Of a DNA stretch of 64,000 nt, positions 26,201 through 39,331 are shown one piece after another. This DNA comes from Ooceraea biroi (lineage: Eukaryota > Arthropoda > Insecta > Hymenoptera > Formicidae): the NCBI RefSeq assembly GCF_003672135.1, contig NC_039511.1:1700464-1764463 (forward strand), given 5' to 3'. A program made the translations under genes and the position numbers. Position 1 is the stretch's first letter, and the number at the start of each line of letters is the position of its first letter. The notes beneath the pieces were generated by a model. It was given only the letters and a program-made list of their open reading frames with translations. It was not told where the DNA came from and did not search any database.

Positions 26201-26787
26201 TATATAATTTATATAATTTACGATTGTATGATTAACATGATTAATATAGCTAATTATATAATTAATATAAAATAAACATGAAAATAATGAAACATGCATG
26301 TTTATCTGTTGTACGTTTTTCCCAGTCTCTTAACGTGAAAGTAACGACGTGCAGCGTTCGGATTACGGATCCGCGACACCCGGATGGATCAATGTGAATT
26401 CGGCCTCGTGCACGTCCCAGCGAGATAACAGATCGCGCATAATTCACGACGCGGCTTAATGGAAACAGCCGGATAATGCACCCGCGAGGGCTCGCTGCCC
26501 TTTGCTCTAATGGAAGTGTCGGAGACGGTGAGAGCGCTCGTTCCACGTTGCACACGTCATCTGCGAAAAGCGTTCCGGGCGCAAGCCAGTAGCACGCGCG
26601 CTGGCGTTTCTCGTCGAGTGGAGTGGAACCCCTGCAGAAAACCAGGAAATGGCGTGCCAGGTAAAAACCCCCTGTGAGCTGATACTTATCGCGATACCGG
26701 AAGCCCGTGTCCAATGCGGGTATTGATTCTCTCTCCTTTCCTCTCATTTTCCTTCTCTCTGTCGCGCGCGCGGGTTTCTCGTTTCAG
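23250..26787. other. No recognisable gene
   Basis: Mixed and AT-rich sequence with a low-complexity TTTAATTTTATATAATTTAT tract near 26188-26280. Nothing coding could be supported. Confidence 0.6.
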
Positions 26788-26895
26788 ATAATGAGGATTT
26801 TCTGCTTTAAAGAAGGTAAAGTGCTTTTGGTCGTCTCTGGAAAAGTGAATCGACTTCCAGGAGCCGAGGAACCGCAGACCAAACATTCCCCCTGC
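26788..26895 (+). CDS. Candidate 36-codon exon, phase 0 on both sides
   Basis: A very long pyrimidine tract and TTTCAG end at 26787, and TGC/GTGAGT follows 26895. The 108 bp between are fully open and contain an ATG as the second codon. The predicted piece begins MRIFCFKEGKVLLVV and ends in TKHSPC. No family is recognised, and no partner exon is evident nearby. It could be an exon of a lineage-specific gene or a long noncoding RNA. Confidence 0.28.
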
Positions 26896-27387
26896 GTGAG
26901 TAAATATTATGAGACTGATGCAACGGTAGCCTCAGCAAGCTGAATCGAATCAGCATTTCTCTCCTCAGTCTTGTCTAATCAATCTTAATTAATAATTAAT
27001 ATTTCGTTGCGCAGATTTTTATTATTAGCATATAATTTCAGGAAGAAATGCTCCGCAATGGCGGTTCTCCATAGTCTTAAAACTATCGGACCAATCTTTG
27101 ACTTGATCACGATGTTATCTCGATGAATCCTGGAAGATTTTGCCACGTAGAAGAGATCAATGGTGCAATTGGTGGACCGGAAAAAAGCCTCAAACATCTC
27201 GGGTTTCTAGTGCGAATGCAGCCATCACGTCAACGCGGACATACACGAGTCCCTCATCACAGATCCGGATCAAGGCTCCTCTCGTCGATGAGTGACGGTC
27301 AGCCGACGGAGGGAACATCCCCCGACGAAACAATATTTTCCGTCGCAGGATCCATCTACCATCGTCACGCGCGCGGGAGAACTGGCT

Positions 27388-27470
27388 GTAATGGAGCTGT
27401 TTTGTACGAGAGTCTGAGATTTGTGCTTTATCCTGACACGATCTCGGCTACCAATTACGATACGCTGATA
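27388..27470. repeat. Diverged duplication, copy A
   Basis: The stretch shares TAATGGAGCTGTT, TGCTTTATCC and GGCTACCAATT, in the same order and spacing, with 28247-28330. Flanking CACGTCGCT-type words also recur, some of them inverted. Confidence 0.6.
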
Positions 27471-28246
27471 CCATCGTCCTTCCATATCCCGTGGGTCTTC
27501 ATAAGTCTCCCGGTCACGTCGCTCCGAGGATTAAAATACCGGCGACGCTCGATAACGCTGCAGGAGGACGCGACCGTGATCCGACGCGAGGCACATTTCT
27601 AGAAATGCATTTTCGACTGAAGACACGGAATGCGAATGGAGCCGAGGTAAGAATGCGTCTCCGAGAGGGAAACGAAGAGAGAGAGAGAGAAAGAAACGCG
27701 CAGCGAGTTTATCGAGGTTCGACCCGAGTCGTAGAATGAATTAACGAACGGCACTTTAACCCTTTCAGTCGCGAACTTTTTTCCTACAACATGAAAATTA
27801 TGTTCGACGTTTGGAGTTGAATAGCAACTTTTATTTGAGAAAAAGGCGCCTGCGAGTCTGCGCATAATTCCCGCTAAGTATCACCTGGTTTTCGACTCTG
27901 CATGGGTAGCATCTTGTGTTACCGTATAAGTTACTAAATTAGCGCTAATTAACAATGAACTTGTATCCATGATTCAGAGTCCAGTAGATAGTTTATTGTT
28001 TTATTAATTTTTTTTGAGTGACTAATATAGACGCTACATCTCGCTCTTTGGATCTTGTAACGAGCAAGCGCTATCATCAATATTATAATACTTCTTTGTC
28101 TTTATGTCGTACGTACATTTGCAACTATCATTCTGCAGAAACCTTTTTTTAATTCCTAGACCCCTACTAAATTTGAAGGAATTCATAAAGGTTTCGCGCG
28201 ATCGGATACACGCGGTGATGGTTCTCTCATGACGACACAGCAACGA

Positions 28247-28330
28247 GTAATGGAGCTGTTCCGCGCCGTCTTCCAGATTTCTGCTTTATCCAAACACGAT
28301 CTTGGCTACCAATTGTCGCGGCGATACGAT
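28247..28330. repeat. Diverged duplication, copy B
   Basis: This is the partner of 27388-27470, about 860 bp away in direct orientation. It is probably a degenerate dispersed repeat of unknown family. Confidence 0.6.
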
Positions 28331-29357
28331 CTATACGAAGCCCCCCGGAGCAGCGACGTGATCCGGCAACAGTCTCGTGATCTCCGTCCAAAAGAAACCG
28401 CCACGAGAACGTGTCGTCGATCCTTTTTATTTGTCACACGAGTCCCGTGACTTGCATTTGCATTCCTCTTCTTGTGGCTAATTCAGCGTCTGTTCTCAGG
28501 CACGTATTTATTTAAATCAGTAATAAGGCGGTCGATATTGAACGCAAAATGTATAATAGTACAATATTATAACACGCAATGTTATGTTACTTGATAAAAC
28601 GATTCGTAACGAGACATTCCGTAAGCAAAAATGTAATTATTACATTACTTGCGTGTCATCATTGCACAAATATTTTAAAAAGGATCAAAGAATCATACGC
28701 GAATTATTATGTAAACGTATACATTAATTATTACTGTTTTAACTACATGTATTGGTATTATATTAATGTACATATATCATGTATCATATTTCACCAGCAC
28801 GCGCAATCGTAATGCGACGTTAGCAGCGAGGCGATCACGTAATGGGAGAAGAGGCGGGCATACACCGTTTATAATCGCGCGGATTCGCGCGAGTTTTAAT
28901 AAATTGGCCATACACAATCTTTCTTCGCGGCGATGAAAATACCTCAAGAACAGTTAAAGAAATTCTCTCCCGCGCTCGTCGAACGCCTTCGACGCTCGGC
29001 ATTACCGTTTACAGCCGTATGCGCAATCATCGCGATTCGCGAATGCCCCCGCGACAGAATTCACGAATCGTAAACCGTTTATCGGCTCGTAAATTCGACG
29101 TTCGACTACCGAAATATTTATACCGTATCGTGCCTGGCTTTCCGATCGATCGACTTACAGACGCCGTCGCATATCTCGGCCAATCCGCTTAATTAACGCC
29201 GCCACTTTCGCGCCGGGTAAACTGCTAACTTTTACAGCTTTGAGCACGTTGTTCGAATACGCGATCGAATGTCTGTCGATTTTATGAAGTGCACTATGGA
29301 CTCGCGTGCTCATTTGCAGCGCCACATATTTATCACGATTTACTATTATTGTTTCAG

Positions 29358-29472
29358 ATTTTCAGGGAACATTGATTGTTCGTACCACATTGAGCAGGAA
29401 GGACCACCTCAAAAGGATATTGTTTTAAGCAACATCATTGATACGAGAACTTTGAAGGAGCAGCGGAAATGA
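29358..29472 (+). other. Possible terminal exon fragment, unrecognised
   Basis: TTATTGTTTCAG ends at 29357. The following frame is open and charged (YHIEQEGPPQKDIVLSNIID) until TGA at 29470-29472. No partner exon or family is recognised, so support is weak. Confidence 0.18.
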
Positions 29473-30044
29473 TACGTCGCGACGTTGCATGCTTTTCCGC
29501 GAATTCGAGTGCTTTCGAAAAATACTGGTGGCAGCTGGTTGTCCGAAACAACGCGGAGTTCCTCAACGACGTTGTACTTAAACGTTAACACTGCGTTTAC
29601 CAGGTAAAAAAAAGAAAAAAACCGAAAAAATCACGTCCTCCCGATAACGTGAGCAGCGTCTCCGCTCACAATAAGCCGGCGACGTTCCGTTCCACCGCGG
29701 GGCCCCGGGAGAGATTCTCGTCCCGCGATATAAAATTCATATAAAATATCACTAATTTATATCCCGGACGGAATGCGCAGGAGCGTCCGGGGACGCTTGG
29801 TTCCATCATGGCGGCACCATAAACGAACGGGGCGGCTAGGTATGTATCGAGACGCAGCCAGGGTGCTCCCCCGGGGAGAACGTTTCTCTCTCTCTTTCTT
29901 TCCTTCTCACTCCCGGTTGAACACGCAGGCGGGCACGAGGGGAGAGAGGGAACGCAGGCGGGGACGGGGAAGGCAAGAGTGCACTTTCCGTGCACTCACA
30001 CCCCTTCGGCCATTCGTCGTCCATTAGCGGCCCCGACGTGGAAT

Positions 30045-30470
30045 GCAATTCCCGGTGGAAGGCGAGAGGCAAATGGTGAAGGGGGAGAGGATAAAGTGCC
30101 GGGAGTTGAAGCTGGAGGAGCAGTGGAAGGAGGAACAAGGGGAGGACTCCGAGGTATCCGGGACGAAAGGAGGAGAGATAGGAAAGGGAGGGTTGATAGG
30201 ACAAAATCAGGAAAAGGGGCGGTTGCATAAAGTAAGGAAAGAGACAGAGAGAGGAGATCTATTTTGTGACTTAAAAGCCACATGAGCGACAATACAGGGA
30301 AATTGAAAGAACTAAGTGACGTGGCGAGCAGGCAAGAATAAGCGAGGAAAACAGTGTAGAAAGCAGAGGCTACAGACGAAAGAGGCACGAAGATCCCGCA
30401 ATAAAAGCCGAGAGAAAGCAGACGAAGATAAAAGAAGTCCATAGAAAACTTTCCTAGGGAGGGAAAAATT
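30045..30470. other. Long purine-rich strand-asymmetric stretch
   Basis: The plus strand is dominated by A and G for over 400 bp. This creates Lys/Glu/Gly-rich open frames, which I regard as compositional. Confidence 0.6.
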
Positions 30471-33400
30471 TCACAGGTGACTAATCTCCTAGTCTCCTGA
30501 AGATTTTAATTTATGACATACAAGAGAGAAGAGAGAGGTATCAGAGTATCAGAGTTTCAGTTAATACTTACCTATCCATCCAAGAGAATGTTATGCGCAA
30601 TCATCGCAAGCAAAGCTTGTTATCCCAATTATATACCACCGTTCCTGCATCTGCCTAGGAAGGAAACGGAAATAAAACACTATTCATACAGACATCGCAA
30701 CTACATAACTGAGAGCCACGAGAATTACGAACAAGACTCGAACGGAGAGCGGAGAACGGAAAGGCGGCAGCGGAACCGCGAGAGAAGAAGGTGGACCGTC
30801 GTCGGGAGGTGGACGAGACGGAGGTGGTGTGTCTCTCTCTCTGTTTCCCTCTTTCTCCATCTCTCTCCTCGGGAGGAGGCTGTCGCTAGTCTCCTCCCGC
30901 GTCGGAGGAGTCCGCGGCGGGACGAAAATTATCTTCCCCGACGTGCGGGCAACTGCTTCCAGGAAAAGGCGATCCCTGTGTTGGTCACCCCGCAGCACGC
31001 ATTAGCGTCGTCGTCCGGCCGGTTTTGTTTTTCCAGGTTTTATTCCCGTCCGATTCCCGTCTTCCCTTTTTTTCTTCCTCGTCTTCCTCTCCGCTCTCCG
31101 CGTTCTGCGTCGCCGCCGCGCTCGTCTCCTTGTCCCACGTCGCCACGGGCCACCGGATTGTCGGCGCCAATTAAGCCGCGTTCCTTGATTCCTCAACTCC
31201 ACCCGGGCCAACAGCATTGTTCCTCGTGCGCACAGTAGTCCGACGGATTCCGTGTTGCTCGGAATTTGTCAGCAAACTCAAGATCATGGCGGAAACGCTG
31301 ACAGTGACGTTGGCCGTTTCAAAAAAGACTCGACTGTTCAATGTTGCACGTGCAGAATAGCCGAAGGCTTTTTCCGCTGGTGAAAAATTTGATTTTGTTA
31401 TATTCCACATAAAGCAAAAGAAAGAAACGTATTGCATTTATATGTATAGTATTTTTAATTATGTATTATGTTAACAGCTAAATTTCTCTTAGCCTTGAAT
31501 TGGATGAAATTGCATGTTATTGCAATTATTGCAATTAGCAATCAAGCTTGGTCCATGCAACAATGGTAGTGTCTCCACTAATGCTCATTTTTGTAACGCA
31601 TAGCCAGCGTCAACGTTAATTAGAGGCCAATCGATTAGCCGAAAACGTGCTGTAATGCGCACATTATCTCGTGTGGACGTTAGGATAAAATATGGCCGGT
31701 GCAGCTCACCGTTAAGTAACGGTGGAGATAGGCGTGGCGCCGATCAGAAAATTGAAGGGTGCAGCTTGACCAAGGGTGACCGCCCTTCTCCCCCTCTTGC
31801 ACCCTCCGCTTCTGTCGCCTTTGTGTCACATCGAGTCATTCCATCGTGATGACGTCATTGCATGGCAGCGCGCGTTACCGTCGTCACATATGTACAACAT
31901 GTCAATTAATTATTATCATTCTTTATCCGTTATAAAATAATTAATGTGAAATTAAGTAACATAATGTAAATTGCAAAAATGCACAGTATACTAAATAGAC
32001 TATGAGAAAAATTAGCTTTAACTCATTAATTATTTTTAAAAATTCCGAATTTATATTGAGAAATTATATAAATTTCTCGATCGATAATTCGATCAAAAAT
32101 ATGCGTGTCGTTCTGATTTAGAGCTTGTCATCATAACGCATTGTAACAAACGCGGCGAATAAATCAATGCATGGGGATCTACGCTGCGTGAAAAAGGATT
32201 ACACTCTGCTGGCGTTTTTTGAGCAATAAATAATCGTCGCGAATATAATCGGGAAACTCGAAATACTCGTTGCATCTTTCGTTTTCAAAAGGGATCGGGC
32301 TTTTATTGGTTCACGCGTGATTTATCTTCCTCAGGTTTACAGATTGCGCGCGCCCGCCTCTGATGCTGAGCCTTTCACTCGCGCTGCCCGACTGCATAAC
32401 GACAAATCAACCCACATGCATTAAACATTATCGTAATTTACATATCGACATCCGTGCATCGTATGTAGAGATGAATAAAAAAAACGTTACGCCTTGCACG
32501 CAATGAATCCTACGACATCTTGCACGCCGTTCCTACAATATGCACGTACGATACAGTGAAAATATCACACGGCTAAACTCATTTATGAAAATCTACGTAC
32601 GGTTGTTTTAGACGCAATAAATTTAATTTATATGAGTCTCTAATTCTCTCTTGTACATGTAATAAAATTTTTCGTATTCGTAGATCCTTTAGTTTTTAAA
32701 TAATTAACAGTTCAAATTATGAGATTAGTAACGATTTGTGTTATGCGTTAACAAAATCATATTTTTACTATAGTTACTTCCAATTTTTTTCCAATTCCTC
32801 CAATAATTTTGCTAAAGTTTGAACTTAATTTGCAAGTATTCCCGGTACCCTTTACTTTAGCTCGGGATACACGTTTCTCTCTCTCTTTTCTCTTCTGTGT
32901 AGAACCTATCAATCGAGATACAGCAAATTAGGCGCGGCAGCTGCACTCTCTCCAGTTCCACTCTTTCCCTCCTCGTGTCACTCCTCGGCGATTCTGTCGA
33001 CCCTCCTCGCGAGGGTCCACTCTGAAGAGAATCGGTGGAACCCCCGTACAATCTAATCGCCAACGGCGTCGGCGTTCTTCTTCTCGCTTCCTGGAAACCG
33101 AGTCCGCGCGCGCGAGCGAGCGAGCACACGCGTGTTGGCGACCGCGACTGCATACGGGGAACGTGGGTGCATCAGGATCGGCCGTAGGTCCTGGTAATAG
33201 CCCTGTGGGCGAACGAGTCGCCGTGAGTCGAAAAAGAGAAGGAACTCTCGACGCCGATCCCGGACGACTCCGAGTGACGGAAGGGGGCGAGGGAGGCGGA
33301 GAAATAAAGCGCGGAATGAAGCGACGCTGAAGCTGAAGGGAAGACGATCGCAGCCGTCACGCAGCGAAACGAAGATGACATTCTACGAATGTCGGCGAGG

Positions 33401-36400
33401 ATGATGCGACAATTTGAAACTGGCCTTCGCAGAACTCGAAAACTCGAATGTCGTCAACAAATAGCTGGAAAAACCGAGGCCAAGCTTTGCATTAAACTGT
33501 TGTGTAGAATATAATTATTTATGAGGTATTATCGCGTTACGTGACAAATAACATTTTCCTTTTACCGTTTAAGGGGCAGAAGAGGATAGGAAGCGCATTG
33601 ACGAAGCGAAACGAGGCAGCTGACGCGTCGCAGGACAAAATTTGTGCCGCGATGGAGTCCACTTATTGTTCTTTATCATCCATCGACGAGGCAAATTCGT
33701 TTACGCGCCGGCGATACGGCCGCTCCGCGCGAAATCGGATCCGCGATGCTGATGGCCGCGTCTTTGTCATCACCCCGTTATCGCGGGTGCGCGTATCCCT
33801 ATCAGCCGCGTTCGGAGCGACGAGAGCGGGTCTTATCATCGCTCGTTGGAAGTTAATGAATGCATCATCAGGTTTATCGAGAAATGCGCGTACAGTCGCG
33901 ATAGTAGCGGTTTAATTTACAAAAAGCGACGGTACGAGCGACCCATACAAACGATAAACATGCGCCGAGCCTGCATTTCGACGGGCAGCGTGCGATTAAG
34001 CGTCCACGCGCGATCGAACGGCGTACGGTCGATTATAACAAGCCGTTTTTCGCGTCGACCGCCCCTCGAAATTGCGCCTCTCCTGCTGCGAGAAGAATAA
34101 TAATTAATAATGGCCGCCGGTAATGGCCGCGCCGCGTTGCTGCGAGCCGTGGCTGAAGAATTCAGCGCAATTCTTTTTCCAGGATTTATTATCGAAATTT
34201 ACCGTGATGTTTAATACTCGCTGAATTCATTAAATTGATGCATCAAATGTTCATTGTATTAGACAAATTAAATTAAGATCAAGATTAGGCGCATTGAAGA
34301 AGTAATTCTGAAGATAGTCATGACAGTCTGTCGCTCTTTGCATCAAGAGGAAAGTTTTGATTATTTCTCTGAAAACTATTTAAAATTTTAAATTTTATTT
34401 AAATCTGAACTTAATATAGACGGAACGACAGATTGTTGCATCAGTTACATAATACGCCAGTTTTATACAAGATTGTTGAATTATTGATGTGTTGAACTCT
34501 GAACGCTGAACGCGGTTAACAAGAAGATTGATGGCATATAGATACTTTTCATGAGTTTCTTTTGCGAAACTTGAAATTATCTAGTCCGCCGCATATTACA
34601 AATACAGCACTCGCAATTTATAATTATGTGCGGTCTAATAAACTGATAATTTATTTCTACCTCAGATAGAGTTTCCAAGAAGTAGGAGGACTTAGTTTAC
34701 GAAGAGACTTGACACATTCATACCTTCCACACTTTTCCTCCTACCTTCCTATTTCCCTTGCCGTTCTAATATCCTTATCACAAGCCAAACATCACATACT
34801 ACCTATCCCCTGATACGCCAGTCTTTTTTAAATGCAGTCTAATATTTTTCAAGCGATATGTCCTCAGCTCCTTGCAAAGTCATACAGCGCTATCGCGTCC
34901 TCGTAAAACAATACCAGAGCAATGTGTCATTTATATATTCGGGCTAATTTATCATGGGTGAGATATGAATCGATTAGTCCCGCGGGGGCGCCCATGCGTA
35001 TTGCGTATCGTTCCATTTTCTCGGGAAGCGTAAGAGCTCCAAGAGTCACAAGCATCGTCACGCATAACATTGCTCTCTATCGCCGCAACATCGCCGCGGA
35101 TCGATGAAATATGCACGTTCCACGATAGCCTGTCTCGCGATAATCGCCGCACGAACGTGGATGTAATTTACCTACGTTACGTTAAACATTCTGACGTTAA
35201 TACTCGAACGGAAGCTCGAAAGCGTTCAGCAAAGTATCGGAAAGTTAAACGCGGACACAATGGAGTCCTCGATGGTATCGTCGGCGACTGACAGGCGGAA
35301 ACGCGGACCATGTATCATCGCGACCATAGTCCTATTGCTTGTATTGTATTATACATATCGCGTATCTGGATGCATGTGCATATTCTACCGTCGAAAATTG
35401 CCGAGGCAAACTCAACGCGATCATTAGGGGCAGCCATTCCGACAGCGCCGCGGCGTCCGCCGACGGAATGGCGGCTTGTGCACCAACTGGTTTGCGCGCT
35501 ATATATTATACCTGGGATAATCTTAAGAATATGATGAGTTGCACTAATTTTTAATGACAATTAGAGTTCGTAATATAAGGTTTTATTATGAAATCTTGAA
35601 ACATTTAGATAGCTTTCGATCTCGCAATTAAAAGCGAGTATTTGTTTAATGTTATGCTAGCTCTGACATCTTAAAGATAACATAAACTAGAAGGGAAATT
35701 GGCAATTACTCTTTGATTCTTGAAAATGAATTTATTGTAATCTAGTTTTAATTTCTAACTGCTGCTGATTTAAAAAATTATATCTATCGATGCGAAGATC
35801 TTATCAATTTCAATCAAAATCGTTTTTCTTAGTATTGATTTTGCATTCGGATTGATTTTGCGAGCGAGCCAACATCAAAGAATTAGCCAAGTTTGCGACA
35901 TCAGTCGGTGCATCGACCGAAAAAGAGTACTTTCGAGGAGCCGTCATCGGCATCGGCCTCTCGCTCGAATCATCGATCGAATTTGAAGACCATTAGACCA
36001 TCGTAACTGGACGATCCATCAGTTTAACGGACCAAACGAGATTTCTATCGTCAACGGCGATGCAGCACGAAAAGCGAACGGCAACACGAAAATGGCTAAT
36101 GCACCAGCGACACGAAGACCGAAGATGAAGATATCCCTTCGCCCTTGGAGTCGCAAAATGGTCGACGCTTGCCAATCGCGACGGCGGATCGTGTATCGTT
36201 TCAAAAAGAAAACGAGAAAAACGAGAAAAGAAAGGAAGCCAAACCATCGCGCGCTTTTTTTAACATTGGGCTGCGTGTCTGAGTGCGCCGCTCAACAATC
36301 GCGCCGATAACATGGTAATTATAGCAACGTTCGTGCTGAATAAATTAAAACAATAATGGCGTGATAAACGGGATGAAACGCAGCGGCTCGCGTACTGTAG

Positions 36401-39035
36401 TTATCGTATTATTTATCGCCGACCCGTGATTACTTGATTCAAGATCAGGGCGCGAGAGAGATATGTAACCGCGAATGCAACATTTATAATGCGTTCGCAA
36501 TGGGATGCGATGCGATAATAGGGTGCAATTCGCGATTGTTACTTATTTACCGGTAATTAACCGGACAGCCGGTTACTTTTTCAATTTGCCAGCTTTCGTT
36601 CTTAGTACTCGCAGTGTCCGGCTGCCATTTTGTCGGAGAGAAAGAATCGCACAGGCAATGGCACAGGGGAGAAAATATAACACGAGCGTGTAATCACTGA
36701 CACGTTTTTTATTTTTCATTAGACGGTAACGATGGTAAATGGACGATGATAAATTTGTCACGGATGATCGTGGAAGAGAATGATGGCTGTACTATGTAAA
36801 ATGGAAAGAGAAGTTTCTGATACAGGATTCTAAGAGGAGTAATAGAGTTTCTAGGTACGATAAAGATGGCTATTCTTTGGCGCCACGGAGTCATAGGAAT
36901 GTGTTAGCTTTCTCTTAAATTCCATGAGATTCAACTGCACGGGCACAGGCGAACAAAAGGCTACTTTCTTAGATCAATTCCGTGAGCATTGAATTCCCAA
37001 ATATCCAAGCGCGCAAAGATTTATAATTGCAGAATTAGTTTGCTTCGTGGTTGTGTGGTTGAAAAATATATTACATACGCGAAAGGTCAGAACTATGCCG
37101 TCAATGTGGCATGATTAATGGGACATATTAAGTGAAGACTTTTCGCAATCTTTAAGAAAGTTTAAGTCCTTTCGCTGCTATGAAAATTGTGCACGTACGG
37201 CATGTATGTACTATTTAATGGCTAGAGGTAAAAGCTCCGTAAAATAATGGAGAACATTTCGCAAACGGTCGATCACGACTCGAGATTACGACTTTGTAGC
37301 ATATTATTTTATGGTAATTTATGTAAATGTAATAAAGAGGCGCGTAAAATACCTCGGAGTTGCAATGTACAATTTTATCTCATTTATGATGGAATTTATC
37401 TTTTTGTCATAATCGTGAAACGCTATTCTCTTACAAACTCATATAGAAGGAGCGTGTAATCTTTTTCTCTGTTCGACCATTTATAATTTATTATAATTTG
37501 TGTTAAATGTATATTTCCCAATAGTTGATCTTGCGCCATTCTTTATAGGGAAATAAAAGAACACTGAGGGATTCACAGGAATTAGGAGGCACTGTATCTA
37601 AGTGAGAGCTGCCGTCTCTGCGTTCCTGCAGTCTCATTTTGGTGAGACCTGCGAGACGTGTGTGCTCGGATCCACACACGCAGGTACCTATACGTGCACG
37701 TGGCCTAACAGCGTGTCCTCGGCCAAACTACGATCGAACATCGTAGAATACTACCCGACTACAAGATGCTCCTTCGACGTCGAAATGTTGGCGCCATCCT
37801 TGGACACGCGAGCCCGCTCACACACACACACGTGCGCAGACTACACTCTCCCCATAAACTTTAGAATTTCGTATACACCATATCAGATAGTTGAAAATCA
37901 TTAAGTAATGGTTTCAGAGATTCAAATGCACTGTAAAAATTTATACTTATTTTTATTTATCAATATATGAATTATAATAAATATCGTAAAAAGAAATATT
38001 AATGTATAATACAGTGAGCATTTTTGTCTCGTTTATTTAATTTCTGATGTGTCATTTTCACAAACAAAAGTTCTTGCATCAAACGGAAGCGGCGCAAAGA
38101 AGTGTTCACGAAGGACCACCAGATTCCGATGTTTCCTCCTCGAGTTTTCGCTTTATCGATGTTCCGCGACCGTCGATCTCTTCTGTGCGAAGAAGTTGTA
38201 CTCCATCCATGATTGCGGACGAACTATAACAGCCATCATGCGCATTTTTGCAGTCGCGCAATAATGACGTCTCCCTCCACGTTCACGATGCATCCTGATG
38301 CACGGAGTCTTGCCTAGCGCAAGCAGCGGCCGACCAATCGGACGCGGCGCGCGATAATGCGCGTCGTAGAGCACCTCCTTTTGCGTGGTGCGTGCGAATA
38401 GAAAATACACAATACATCCACAATGTAGCTGCGTGCGGGTTGGCGCGGCCAATCGGGCGGCTCGCTGATATCGCGAAAGTGCGCCTGAAATTTGCAACGT
38501 TGTCCTCGCGGCGATGACCCGCGAGTTGTCTAGGATCCATCGAGACTGCAGCTGCACTCGGCCAGGTGGTTGAAGTTACGAGGACGAAGAAACAAACCCC
38601 CCATTACATTACGATCGGATTACAGTGGCGGATAGTAGATATTAAGAGGTCGATGGGCGTGATAGAGCAAATTGCATCGCAATCTGGATCCCGGCCGTGG
38701 ATCTGTTATGGATTGCGAGGACGCTCCGCGTGAATCCGCGCGGGATCAAGCACCGTGAAATCGAATGCTCGAGGACGCGCGATTCGGCCTGAGATTCTCT
38801 ACACTTTGCCGGGTGATATCACGTACTCGGCACTTGGCAGCGGAGGCGCATTCCGAATCTTTCCATGCGAATGCGCGCGGTGCGCTATATACGCGCGTTG
38901 CACTCTTATGGGGATTAATCGGCGAGCGCAATCTGTCTGTCGGCCGAACACGAACGATGATAAATACCTACCATGGAATTGAAAGAGGATAGACCGAAAC
39001 GGCTGTACAAGTAAACACGCAGCATGCATCCGCCA
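30471..39035. other. No recognisable gene
   Basis: A GC-rich patch at about 30720-31220 contains a 241-codon open frame judged spurious, and another GC-rich patch lies at 32860-33400. The rest is AT-rich noncoding sequence with no delimited element. Confidence 0.55.
37819..37832. repeat. (CA)n microsatellite
   Basis: About seven CA units. Confidence 0.85.
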
Positions 39036-39331
39036 TTAATCCTAGCTTCCCACACTTTCAATTTTCACGGGCTTCCCATACTGCAGGGAATACAGGCTCT
39101 ACGTCATGTCGAATTTTACATTTAGTTAAAAATATTAAAAAATCAACTGATTTTAAGTCACTTTTCTTCCATGGCCACACATCAAGAAATATGCTTATGC
39201 AAAGAAAAATTTTAAAAAGAAAGCAGTTTGTAAAATATTCGTTTGTGAAAAACAGTTACATTCAAAAATCGTGAATTACTTTATTTTACTTGGGGTTTTA
39301 GGCACCCCTGCGTGCTGGAAGCTAGGATTAA
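39036..39331. mobile_element. MITE-like element with TTAA flanks, possibly piggyBac-derived
   Basis: TTAATCCTAGCTTCC at 39036-39050 is perfectly inverted at 39317-39331, so the 288-bp core is bounded by TTAA on both sides. A TTAA target duplication is the hallmark of piggyBac-type transposition. The match beyond 15 bp is partial, with CACAC against GTG. The interior is AT-rich and non-coding. A chance inverted repeat is less likely given the exact TTAA placement, but a single copy cannot prove mobility. Confidence 0.55.

Noticed and set aside
27700..27740. tRNA T-arm-like GGTTCGACCC
   Set aside because: The flanking bases do not form the required T-stem, and no cloverleaf could be drawn.
30513..31238. 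Longest open frame of the window, 241 codons, plus strand
   Set aside because: It crosses a CT and GA-rich, CpG-rich area, is made of Arg/Ser/Pro low complexity, and has no family signature. Such frames are expected in this composition.
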